From the NCBI GenBank assembly GCA_028684345.1, contig JAQUGB010000003.1:1-32610 (forward strand): a stretch of DNA of 32,610 nt, in the 5' to 3' direction. Positions 22,741-30,238 of this stretch are shown here, in pieces. A model generated the notes under the pieces. It made no database searches. It saw only the letters and a program-made list of their open reading frames with translations, and was not told where the DNA came from. The stretch is from Tepidiphilus sp. (GTDB taxonomy: Bacteria > Pseudomonadota > Gammaproteobacteria > Burkholderiales > Rhodocyclaceae). The position numbers were made by a program, and so were the translations under genes. Position 1 is the stretch's first letter. Every line of letters begins with the position of its first letter.

Positions 22741-23637
22741 CTAACCGGTCAATGCGGGGTTGGTCTGCACCGTCGCGATGTAGGTCATCAAGGCGACGGT
22801 ATCCTCGGGTGTGAGATCGACGAATTCGATGCCATAGCCCTTGGCCCCTTCGAGGGTACGATCCTCGATCTCACGCGATGAACGCACGATGGCCGGCACC
22901 GCCAGGATGATCTCCGAACCAGCGATCTCCAGCTTGAACTTGAGCTGAACGCGTTGCCCGACTTTCAGCGGATGGCGCGTGGCCAGCAGCCCTCCCCCCA
23001 CCGACAGATCGAGGATGACCCCGCCAAACGCCTGGTTGTCGTCGGAGACCACCGCCGCCACCAGGCGCACCGGGACGCGCTCGCTGCGCCGCAGTCGCAC
23101 CGCCATCACATCCATCGGATACATGAGATGCAGATGAGGGTAGGGGCGCGAGGCATTGACCAACACGGAAGAAGGGAAGACGAAGGCATAGGAACCGACG
23201 CTACCGCGCACCCGCAAGGCAGTGCCTTCGGGCACGAAGAGTGGCAACCCGTTTCGCTCCAAGGAGTCGACGATCACCGACTTGCCGCGCAGTGCCCCGA
23301 TGTAGCGCGCGAAATAGCGATCCTCTTCCTGGCCCAGCTGAACCTGCAAGACGGTGCCCGGTATGAGGCGCAGTTCCTCGAAATCGAGGTGGATCGCGTT
23401 TTTACCCGGTTCGTCCGCCTTTTCGACCACTTTCAGGGCGGTACCGATCGCCTGGCGAAAACGCCCGTCGGTGTTCAGGTTGCGCTCCGGCCCTTGGCGC
23501 AAGAGTTTTTCTTTCTCCTCGGCCGAGGCGATCACGTGCCCTTTCGCCAACAACAAGCGGCCGTGCCGGTCGTAGACGTCGAATGGAATGGGCTTACCGA
23601 CCAGAAATTCGCTGGGACGAACGGGAACCCGGAGCAC
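22741..23637 (-). CDS. PilZ-domain protein, putative c-di-GMP receptor
   Basis: A 298-residue protein with three parts. An N-terminal ~60 residues contains PFDVYDRHGRLLLAKGHVI, a motif seen at the start of several c-di-GMP-related proteins. A YcgR-like middle region (~85-175) follows. The C-terminal PilZ domain carries the RxxxR loop within RRSERVPVR (183-191) and DLSVGG (210-215). It differs from ycgR at 4714 in length and N-terminus. The start is GTG at 23637 with AAGGAGA upstream; an ATG 19 bases upstream is out of frame. A -35/-10 pair lies 37 bases upstream. It is read together with the EEP-family gene. Confidence 0.87.
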   Translation of the reverse strand: MLRVPVRPSEFLVGKPIPFDVYDRHGRLLLAKGHVIASAEEKEKLLRQGPERNLNTDGRFRQAIGTALKVVEKADEPGKNAIHLDFEELRLIPGTVLQVQLGQEEDRYFARYIGALRGKSVIVDSLERNGLPLFVPEGTALRVRGSVGSYAFVFPSSVLVNASRPYPHLHLMYPMDVMAVRLRRSERVPVRLVAAVVSDDNQAFGGVILDLSVGGGLLATRHPLKVGQRVQLKFKLEIAGSEIILAVPAIVRSSREIEDRTLEGAKGYGIEFVDLTPEDTVALMTYIATVQTNPALTG

Positions 23638-23673
23638 CGAGCAGTCTCCTTTTCATGCCGAAACGGTCGATTC

Positions 23674-23703
23674 ATTCTAACCCGGCACCATCACGAACGG
23701 TAA
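23674..23703 (-). promoter_or_regulatory. candidate promoter of the PilZ/EEP gene pair
   Basis: On the minus strand TTACCG (23703-23698), 18 bases, TAGAAT (23679-23674). The -10 is a 5/6 match, the -35 a 3/6 match. The GTG start follows 36 bases later. Confidence 0.4.
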
Positions 23704-23762
23704 AAACACCACGAAAAACCGCACGACGTCGCGGATCGATGCAATCGTCCGGGACCTGACAC

Positions 23763-23779
23763 TTCAGCGCCTCCCTAGG
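23763..23779. repeat. single copy of the dispersed repeat at the antiporter stop codon
   Basis: TTCAGCGCCTCCCTAGG matches TTCAGCGTTTCCCTAGG at 2864-2880 with two differences. Here its TAG (minus strand) supplies the stop codon of the antiporter gene. Confidence 0.6.
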
Positions 23780-25631
23780 ATCGCGCTCCAGCGTCGTGCT
23801 CGATCGGTCCGGGGCCGGCCGCATCGCCCTTTTCGCCTTCCTCCGGCAGATAAACGCCGAGCAAATACCATTCCGCCCCCGGTCGCGACGTGAATTCGGG
23901 CCCCACGCCACGCAGATTCCCCTTCGGATCGATCGCCAAAAGCAACTGCCCTCGAGCCGCAAACCGCTCCTGGTACGCCTCGAAAGTGAACGCCTCGCTC
24001 AAGCGAGTGGTATAGACTTTCCCTCCACGATCGAACAAGACGAGCAGTTCGGCCAGACCCACTTGCGGGCCACCCAGCAGACGCGCATAACGTCTATCCA
24101 GCACCTGCTGCCGTTTTTTGCTCACTTCTTCGGGCGTGAGCAACACATAGACGTTACCCCGCCCGAATTCCCGCTGATAGCGTACCGCCGCCAGCGCGTT
24201 CAACTCCGGATACGGCGACATCGCCAGCAGATACCCCACGCCGACGAGATCGAGCCGCCGGTCGGCTTCCGTCGAAACCACGTTGCCGAAAAAAGTCTCC
24301 AGCCCCGCCATGCGCGCCGTACGCGCGAGGGCATAATCGGTATCGGCGACGATCGTCCGAAAACCCAGCTTGGTGAGCGCCAAACCCAATTCTCGCCCCA
24401 GGCGATGCGCCCCCACGATCAGAACCCCGCGCGCTTGCGGCTCCGCCACCCCCAGACGTTGCGCCGCCAGACGGGCGGTGCCGCCGGCGAAGAGCACGGT
24501 GCCGATGATCACGGCGAACGTGAGCGGCACCAGAATCTCCGCCCCGGGGTGCCCCAATTCTCGCAAGCGCAAGGCAAAGAGCGCCGACACGGCCGCAGCC
24601 ACGATCCCGCGCGGCCCGATCCAGGCGATCATGGCTTTTTCCTGCCATCTCAAGCCGCTCCCCGTGGTCGAGGCCCACACTTTGAGCGGCTGGGCCACGA
24701 ACTGGATCGCCAGAAAGACCAACACCACCCCTTTGCCCACCTCGGCCAGGCGCTCCACGTCGAGCCGAGCGGCAAGGACGATGAAGAGCACCGAGATCAA
24801 CAAGATGGTGAGCGTTTCCTTGAACGAGAGGATGTTCTCGAGCGGCACCCCTTTCATGTTGGCCAGACGCATCCCCATCACGGTCACCGCCAACAATCCC
24901 GCCTCATGGGCGAGCATGTTCGCTGCCGTGAACACACCGACCACGAAAGCGAGCACAATGACATTGTCGAGATAATCGGGTACCAGATAATGACGCAACA
25001 TCCGACCCAGCAGCTCGGCCGCGCTCCAGCCGACGACGAACCCGACCGCCACCGCTTTGACGAACACCCACAGCGCCAGCCAGGCCGGAAGATCGGGCAG
25101 AGCACGGCTGACGAGAAACTGATAGACCAACACCGCTGCCAGTGCCCCGATCGGATCGATCACGATCCCTTCCCATCGCAGCACCGTGGCCACCTTGGCA
25201 CTAGGACGAACGAAACGCAGCAGCGGCACGATGACCGTAGGGCCCGTCACCATCACCAGCGCCCCGAAAAGCGCCGCCAAGTCCCAAGCCAGGCCGACGA
25301 ACACATGGGCAGCCGCCGCCGCCACGGCCCAGGTCAGCAGCGCGCCCAAGCTCACCAAGCGCAGCACGACCTGACTCATGCCTCTGAGTTCGCTGAACCG
25401 CAGGGTCAGACTTCCCTCGAACAGGATCACCGCCACCGCCAGCGATACCAAAGGAAAGAGCACAGGTCCGAACAAGCGATCCGGATCGAGAAATCCCAGC
25501 CCGGGTCCGGCCACGATCCCCAATATCAGCAAAAAGACGATCGCCGGTATCTGGGTTCGCCACGCCACCCACTGCGCCGCCACGCCGGCAACGACGATGA
25601 AAGCGAGCGTCAATAAAATGTTTTCATGCAC
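23775..25631 (-). CDS. cation:proton antiporter (CPA1/NhaP-like) with TrkA-type C-terminal region
   Basis: A 618-residue membrane protein. The first ~400 residues hold about 12 hydrophobic helices. They include VTGPTVIVPLLRFVRPSAKV and RWEGIVIDPIGALAAVLVY, which correspond to the TGPT and E-x-x-x-x-D ion-site motifs of CPA1 antiporters, and AWIGPRGIVAAAVSALFAL. A cytoplasmic part of ~200 residues starts with a Rossmann-like TrkA_N segment (VLIVGAHRLGRELGLAL) and ends in an acidic Gly/Pro tail. It should exchange Na+ or K+ for H+. GTG at 25631 has GGGAG upstream; a TTG 45 bases earlier would place the -10 element inside the coding region. Confidence 0.88.
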   Translation of the reverse strand: MHENILLTLAFIVVAGVAAQWVAWRTQIPAIVFLLILGIVAGPGLGFLDPDRLFGPVLFPLVSLAVAVILFEGSLTLRFSELRGMSQVVLRLVSLGALLTWAVAAAAAHVFVGLAWDLAALFGALVMVTGPTVIVPLLRFVRPSAKVATVLRWEGIVIDPIGALAAVLVYQFLVSRALPDLPAWLALWVFVKAVAVGFVVGWSAAELLGRMLRHYLVPDYLDNVIVLAFVVGVFTAANMLAHEAGLLAVTVMGMRLANMKGVPLENILSFKETLTILLISVLFIVLAARLDVERLAEVGKGVVLVFLAIQFVAQPLKVWASTTGSGLRWQEKAMIAWIGPRGIVAAAVSALFALRLRELGHPGAEILVPLTFAVIIGTVLFAGGTARLAAQRLGVAEPQARGVLIVGAHRLGRELGLALTKLGFRTIVADTDYALARTARMAGLETFFGNVVSTEADRRLDLVGVGYLLAMSPYPELNALAAVRYQREFGRGNVYVLLTPEEVSKKRQQVLDRRYARLLGGPQVGLAELLVLFDRGGKVYTTRLSEAFTFEAYQERFAARGQLLLAIDPKGNLRGVGPEFTSRPGAEWYLLGVYLPEEGEKGDAAGPGPIEHDAGARS

Positions 25632-25661
25632 CGATTTTCTCCCGGCTTCGATCCGTTCCCG

Positions 25662-25667
25662 ATTATA
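25662..25667 (-). promoter_or_regulatory. perfect -10 element (TATAAT) of the antiporter gene
   Basis: TATAAT on the minus strand, 30 bases before the GTG start. The -35 region (CAGGTC at 17 bases) is poor. Its position argues against the upstream TTG start codon. Confidence 0.45.
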
Positions 25668-25691
25668 AGAGGACAATGGGTGCCGACCTGC

Positions 25692-25720
25692 TTGACCAAA
25701 GCCGATCGAGCCGCTAACGT
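25692..25720 (+). promoter_or_regulatory. candidate promoter of ilvIHC
   Basis: TTGACC (25692-25697), 17 bases, TAACGT (25715-25720). The -35 is a 5/6 match, the -10 only 3/6. The leader to the ilvI ATG is about 45 bases and contains a small hairpin (GATCC 25734-25738 / GGATC 25745-25749). No leader peptide rich in Ile, Leu or Val codons is present. Confidence 0.35.
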
Positions 25721-25770
25721 TATGGGTTTACCCGATCCTTGCACGGATCATCCCCACGAGGTATACCCCC

Positions 25771-27486
25771 ATGCTCCTCACCGGCGCCGAAATCGTCGTC
25801 CAGTGCCTGCAGCGCGAAAACGTCAAATACGTCTTCGGCTACCCCGGCGGCGCGGTCCTGCACATCTACGACGCCTTCTTCCAGCAAGACGAGATCCGGC
25901 ACGTGCTCGTACGCCACGAGCAGGCCGCGGTGCATGCCGCTGACGGCTACGCGCGGGCGAGCGGCGAAGTGGGCGTGGCGCTCGTCACCTCCGGCCCCGG
26001 CGCGACCAACGCCGTCACCGGCATTGCCACCGCCTACTGCGACTCCATCCCCGTGGTGATCCTCTCCGGCCAGGTCCCCACCGCCATGATCGGGCAGGAC
26101 GCCTTCCAGGAAGTCGACACGGTGGGCATCACCCGCCCCTGCGTCAAGCACAACTTCCTCGTCAAGGACGTCGCCGAGCTCGCCGACACGCTCAAAAAGG
26201 CCTTCCACATCGCCCGCACCGGCCGCCCGGGGCCGGTACTCGTCGACATCCCCAAGGACGTCTCGGCCGCCAAGTACGAATTCCACTATCCCGAGACGGT
26301 GTCGATGCGCTCCTACAACCCCGTCGTCAAGGGGCACCAGGGGCAGATCCGAAAGGCCGTCAAGGCGCTGCGCGAGGCCGAGCGTCCCATCCTCTACGCC
26401 GGCGGCGGCGTGATCCTCGCCAACGCCGCCGACGAGCTCACGGCGCTCGCCCGCCGGCTGGGCGCCCCGGTCACCACCACCTTGATGGCGCTGGGCGCCT
26501 ATCCGGCGAGTGACCCCCAGTTCCTCGGCATGCCCGGAATGCACGGCACCTACGAAGCCAACCTCGCCCTGCATCACGCCGACGTCGTGCTTTCAGTGGG
26601 CGCGCGTTTCGACGACCGCGTCATCGGCAGCCCCGAGCACTTCGCCAGCGAACCGCGCACCATCATCCACATCGACATCGACCCTTCCTCCATCGGCAAG
26701 CGCGTCAAGGCCGATCTGCCCATCGTCGGCGACGTGCGCCACGTGCTCGCCGACTTCCTGCGCATCCTCGATGAAGAAGGCGTCACCGCCCCGAGCGAGG
26801 CGCTCGCCCCCTGGTGGGAGCGCATCGAACAATGGCGCGCCCGGCGTTGCCTCGCCTACGAGCAGCCGGCCGAAGGCCCGATCAAGCCGCAATACGTAAT
26901 CGAGACGCTGTGGAAAGTGACGAAGGGCGAAGCCATCGTCACCTCCGACGTGGGGCAACACCAGATGTGGGCGGCGCAATACTACCGCTTCGATCACCCG
27001 CGCCGCTGGCTCAATTCCGGCGGCCTGGGCACCATGGGCGTGGGTCTGCCCTACGCCATGGGCGCGCGCTTCGCCCGGCCCGATGCGCCGGTCGTGTGCG
27101 TCACCGGCGAAGCCTCGATCCAGATGTGCATCCAGGAGCTCTCCACCTGCAAGCAGTTCCGCCTGCCGCTCAAGATCGTCAATCTCAACAACGGCTACCT
27201 GGGCATGGTGCGGCAGTGGCAGCAGCTCTTCCACGGCGGGCGCTATTCCGAATCCTACATGGACTCCCTGCCCGACTTCGCCGCGCTCGCCCGCGCCTAT
27301 GGGCACGTCGGCATCCGCGTGGATCATCCCTCCGAGCTCGAACCGGCGCTCGAGCGCGCCTTCACCGAGCACGCCAACGAGCTCGTCTTCCTCGACGTTC
27401 TCGTCGATCCGCGCGAAAACGTCTATCCCATGATCCAGGGCGGCAAGGGGCTCACCGAGATGATCCTCTCGGCCGACGGCCTCTGA
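25771..27486 (+). CDS. ilvI: acetolactate synthase, large (catalytic) subunit
   Basis: A 571-residue thiamine diphosphate enzyme that makes acetolactate or acetohydroxybutyrate, the first common step to Val, Leu and Ile. The catalytic glutamate is E50 in RHEQAAVHAADGYARASG. The central FAD-binding domain follows (FLGMPGMHGTYEANLALHHAD, GARFDDRV). The ThDP/Mg motif begins at GEASIQMCIQEL (446 on) and closes with NLNNGYLGMV. The usual GDG of this motif is GEA here, and MNIQ is MCIQ; Glu at the second position is, as I recall, common in betaproteobacteria. GAGG precedes the ATG. First gene of ilvI-ilvH-ilvC. Confidence 0.96.
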   Translation: MLLTGAEIVVQCLQRENVKYVFGYPGGAVLHIYDAFFQQDEIRHVLVRHEQAAVHAADGYARASGEVGVALVTSGPGATNAVTGIATAYCDSIPVVILSGQVPTAMIGQDAFQEVDTVGITRPCVKHNFLVKDVAELADTLKKAFHIARTGRPGPVLVDIPKDVSAAKYEFHYPETVSMRSYNPVVKGHQGQIRKAVKALREAERPILYAGGGVILANAADELTALARRLGAPVTTTLMALGAYPASDPQFLGMPGMHGTYEANLALHHADVVLSVGARFDDRVIGSPEHFASEPRTIIHIDIDPSSIGKRVKADLPIVGDVRHVLADFLRILDEEGVTAPSEALAPWWERIEQWRARRCLAYEQPAEGPIKPQYVIETLWKVTKGEAIVTSDVGQHQMWAAQYYRFDHPRRWLNSGGLGTMGVGLPYAMGARFARPDAPVVCVTGEASIQMCIQELSTCKQFRLPLKIVNLNNGYLGMVRQWQQLFHGGRYSESYMDSLPDFAALARAYGHVGIRVDHPSELEPALERAFTEHANELVFLDVLVDPRENVYPMIQGGKGLTEMILSADGL

Positions 27487-27509
27487 CCCACGGCACAGGA
27501 ACGAACGCC

Positions 27510-28001
27510 ATGCGACACCTCATCTCCGTGCTGATCGAAAACGAATCCGGAGCGCTGTCGCGCGTGGCCGGCCTCTTCTCGGCGCGCGGCTACAACATCG
27601 AATCGCTCACCGTTGCCCCCACCGAAGACCCTTCGCTGTCGCGCATGACCATCATCACCACCGGCTCGGACGACGTCATCGAGCAGATCACCAAACAGCT
27701 CAACAAGCTCATCGAGACGGTCAAGGTGGTGGATCTGTCAGAAGCGCCGCACCTCGAACGCGAACTGATGCTGCTCAAAGTGCGCGCCACCGGCAAAGAC
27801 CGCGAGGAGATGAAACGCATGGCCGACATCTTCCGCGCGCGCATCGTCGACGTCACCGACACCACCTATGTCATCGAACTCACCGGCAACCAGGGCAAGC
27901 TCGATGCCTTCATCCAAGCGATCGACCCCGCCCTGATCCTCGAAACCGTGCGTAGCGGCGTCTGCGGCATCGGCCGCGGCGAACGCGTTCTACGCGTCTG
28001 A
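27510..28001 (+). CDS. ilvH: acetolactate synthase, small (regulatory) subunit
   Basis: A 163-residue regulatory subunit. The N-terminal ACT domain starts at MRHLISVLIENESGALSRVAGLF and carries FSARGYNIESLTVAPTED, the valine-binding face. The C-terminal ACT-like part (about 85-160) includes FRARIVDVTDTTYVIELTG and ends LETVRSGVCGIGRGERVL. It stimulates the catalytic subunit and gives valine feedback inhibition. The ATG at 27510, 23 bases after ilvI, has AGGA upstream; the longer open frame that reaches back into ilvI is an artefact. Confidence 0.96.
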   Translation: MRHLISVLIENESGALSRVAGLFSARGYNIESLTVAPTEDPSLSRMTIITTGSDDVIEQITKQLNKLIETVKVVDLSEAPHLERELMLLKVRATGKDREEMKRMADIFRARIVDVTDTTYVIELTGNQGKLDAFIQAIDPALILETVRSGVCGIGRGERVLRV

Positions 28002-28033
28002 CACTCCCACGACCACGACGAAAAGGAAACGCC

Positions 28034-29050
28034 ATGAAAGTGTATTACGACAAGGACGCCGACCTCTCGCTCATCAAGGGCAAGTCCGTCACCATCGTCG
28101 GCTATGGCTCGCAAGGCCATGCACATGCCCTCAACCTGCGCGACTCGGGCGTGAACGTCACCGTGGGGCTTCGCCGCGGCGGTAGCTCCTGGAGCAAAGC
28201 CGAAGCCGCCGGCCTCACGGTCAAGGAAGTGGGCGAAGCCGTCAAAGGGGCGGATCTGGTGATGATCCTGCTCCCCGACGAAACCCAGCCCGAAGTCTAT
28301 ACGCGCGACATCGAGCCCAACCTCAAGCAGGGCGCGGCGCTCGCCTTCGCCCACGGATTCAACATCCATTACAACCAGATCGTGCCGCGCGCCGATCTCG
28401 ACGTCATCATGGTCGCGCCAAAAGGGCCAGGCCACACCGTGCGCTCCGAATACATCCGCGGCGGCGGCGTACCCACGCTCATCGCCGTGCACCAGGACGT
28501 CTCCGGCAAGGCGCGCGACTTGGCGCTCTCCTACGCCGCGGCCAACGGCGGCACCAAGGGCGGCGTGATCGAGACCACTTTCCGCGAAGAAACCGAGACC
28601 GACCTCTTCGGCGAACAGGCCGTGCTCTGCGGCGGCGCGGTGGAACTCGTCAAGATGGGATTCGAGACGCTGGTCGAAGCCGGCTACGCCCCCGAGATGG
28701 CCTACTTCGAGTGCCTGCACGAGCTCAAGCTCATCGTCGATCTCATGTACGAGGGCGGCATCGCCAACATGAACTACTCGATCTCGAACAATGCCGAGTT
28801 CGGCGAGTACACCACCGGCCCCGAAGTCATCAACGAGCACTCCCGCGCCGCCATGCGCCGCGCGCTCGAGCGCATCCGCAACGGCGAGTATGCCAAGCAG
28901 TTCATCCTCGAGGGCAAGCTCAACTATCCGAGCATGACGGCGCGCCGGCGCCTGAACGCCGAGCACCCGATCGAACAGGTCGGCGCCAAGTTGCGCTCGA
29001 TGATGCCGTGGCTGGCCAAGAACAAACTGGTCGATCAGAGCAAGAACTAA
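28034..29050 (+). CDS. ilvC: ketol-acid reductoisomerase
   Basis: A 338-residue class I (short) enzyme that isomerises and reduces acetolactate to dihydroxyisovalerate. The Rossmann motif is GYGSQGHA (23-30), followed by LRRGGSSW (46-53). Arg47/48 and Ser51/52 fit NADPH preference. The knotted C-terminal domain has the metal/acid residues in DLFGEQAVLCGG, EAGYAPEMAYFECLHELKLI and NYSISNNAEFGEY. AAAAGGAAA precedes the ATG, 32 bases after ilvH. Last gene of the operon. Confidence 0.97.
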   Translation: MKVYYDKDADLSLIKGKSVTIVGYGSQGHAHALNLRDSGVNVTVGLRRGGSSWSKAEAAGLTVKEVGEAVKGADLVMILLPDETQPEVYTRDIEPNLKQGAALAFAHGFNIHYNQIVPRADLDVIMVAPKGPGHTVRSEYIRGGGVPTLIAVHQDVSGKARDLALSYAAANGGTKGGVIETTFREETETDLFGEQAVLCGGAVELVKMGFETLVEAGYAPEMAYFECLHELKLIVDLMYEGGIANMNYSISNNAEFGEYTTGPEVINEHSRAAMRRALERIRNGEYAKQFILEGKLNYPSMTARRRLNAEHPIEQVGAKLRSMMPWLAKNKLVDQSKN

Positions 29051-29053
29051 CGA

Positions 29054-29192
29054 ACACCTCGAATAACCTACTGCGCGGCTCCATGGCGGCGTTCTCCGGT
29101 GCTCGGATGCTCGCCTATCTGGGTGATATGTCTCGCATCCTGCGCTCCGGGCGCCTTGCCCTGTAGCCGCTCGCGACGGTTCTTCGAGGTGT
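29054..29192. repeat. ~140 bp imperfect palindrome with 15 bp inverted ends after ilvC
   Basis: ACACCTCGAATAACC (29054-29068) and the complement of GGTTCTTCGAGGTGT (29178-29192) match at 14 of 15 bases. Inside, GCGGCT/AGCCGC and GGATGC (29105-29110)/GCATCC (29135-29140) extend the symmetry, so the whole can fold as one long hairpin. No convincing protein is encoded. It fills the gap between the convergent ilvC and tilS genes. It may be a small non-autonomous mobile element or a 3'-end structure; a flanking target duplication is not obvious. Confidence 0.65.
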
Positions 29193-29203
29193 CGCCTTGG
29201 ATA

Positions 29204-30238
29204 TCAACCGCAGCGATAAGCGGCGTCGCACCCCTGCGGCGCCGCCTCCACCCACAGGCGCTCGCCGCGGGCGCACAGCCACGCATCCCCCAGGGGAAAA
29301 CGCCATACCCCGCCTGAATAGTCCGCCGCCTGGCGCAATCCTTCTTCTAAACGCCGGTGGGTCGGCGGCAGGGCCGGCAGCCGCAGGGTTGCCCAGCGCA
29401 CCAAATTCTTCTGCCGATGAACCGGCAACCGCAAAAACTCCGCCCAATCCCAGCCGCCCTGTGGATGACGCGCCCGCTCGTCGTCGAGTGCGGCCAGATC
29501 GTCCAGCCCCTGCTGCGCCTCGGCCATGGTTTCGGCGGTGCGCGCGAGCACCGCGCGCACGCCCGGCAACCTTTCCTCCAGCTGCGGCAGAATTTCCCCC
29601 CGCAGCCAGTTGCGGGTAAATGCCGCGCTCGCATTCGACGGATCCTCGACCCAGCGCACACCGCGTTCCCGCGCCCAGGCGATGAGCGCCTCCTTGGGCA
29701 GATCGAGGAAAGGGCGCAGCCACCACGGCGCCGCCGCCCCGGCCAGGGGCGCCGGAGCGATTCGCCGCATCGCCGCGAGCCCGGCCACTCCGGAACCGCG
29801 CAGGAAACGAAAGAGCACCGTCTCGGCCTGATCGTCGCGATGCTGCGCGAGCACCAGCGAATCCCCCGGCACGGCGGCGAGCGCCTGCAGACGCGCCGAG
29901 CGCGCCGCCGCTTCCAGCCCCTTGCCGGCCGGCTGCACGCGCACGTACGCCACCTGCAGTGGGACATCGACCGCGGCGCAATGCGCGCGCGCCGCCTCGA
30001 CCCAGGCGTCGGCCTGAGCGAGGAGCCCATGGTGCACATGCACCGCCCTCAGTTCCAGCGGAAATTGGCCGCGCGCCGCGGCAAGCGCATGCAGCAGCAC
30101 GGTGGAGTCGACCCCGCCGGAAAACCCCAGCACGAGCCGCAGCGGCCGCGAGGGCAGCCGCGCCGCAAGCGATTCGATCGCCTCGAAGATCGCCGCGGCG
30201 ACCGGCTCGCGCTCAGGTGCGCTCGACGAAACGGCCAT
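29204..30238 (-). CDS. tilS: tRNA(Ile) lysidine synthetase, short form
   Basis: A 344-residue enzyme that converts C34 of tRNA-Ile(CAU) to lysidine. The PP-loop ATP site is FSGGVDSTVLLHAL (39-52). Further N-type ATPase motifs follow: HVHHGLLAQADAW, AQHRDDQAETVLFRFLRGSG and RPFLDLPKEALIAWAR with VEDPSNAS. A substrate-binding domain ends near GERLWVEA. Many TilS proteins are ~430 residues with an extra C-terminal domain; that domain is missing here, as in some short natural forms. It overlaps the 3' end of accA by 26 bases, so the two are probably cotranscribed. Confidence 0.93.
   Translation of the reverse strand: MAVSSSAPEREPVAAAIFEAIESLAARLPSRPLRLVLGFSGGVDSTVLLHALAAARGQFPLELRAVHVHHGLLAQADAWVEAARAHCAAVDVPLQVAYVRVQPAGKGLEAAARSARLQALAAVPGDSLVLAQHRDDQAETVLFRFLRGSGVAGLAAMRRIAPAPLAGAAAPWWLRPFLDLPKEALIAWARERGVRWVEDPSNASAAFTRNWLRGEILPQLEERLPGVRAVLARTAETMAEAQQGLDDLAALDDERARHPQGGWDWAEFLRLPVHRQKNLVRWATLRLPALPPTHRRLEEGLRQAADYSGGVWRFPLGDAWLCARGERLWVEAAPQGCDAAYRCG

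Noticed and set aside
23796..25616. A 606-codon plus-strand frame over the antiporter
   Set aside because: Composition is rich in Arg, His and Gln with no hydrophobic core; the minus-strand protein has a full set of membrane helices.
25722..25943. Possible leader peptide for ilv attenuation
   Set aside because: The reading frame starting near 25722 has no run of Ile, Leu or Val codons and no terminator/antiterminator pair follows.
29099..29317. Small open frames inside and beside the palindrome after ilvC
   Set aside because: No ribosome binding site and no recognisable protein family; they lie in a self-complementary sequence and run into tilS on the other strand.
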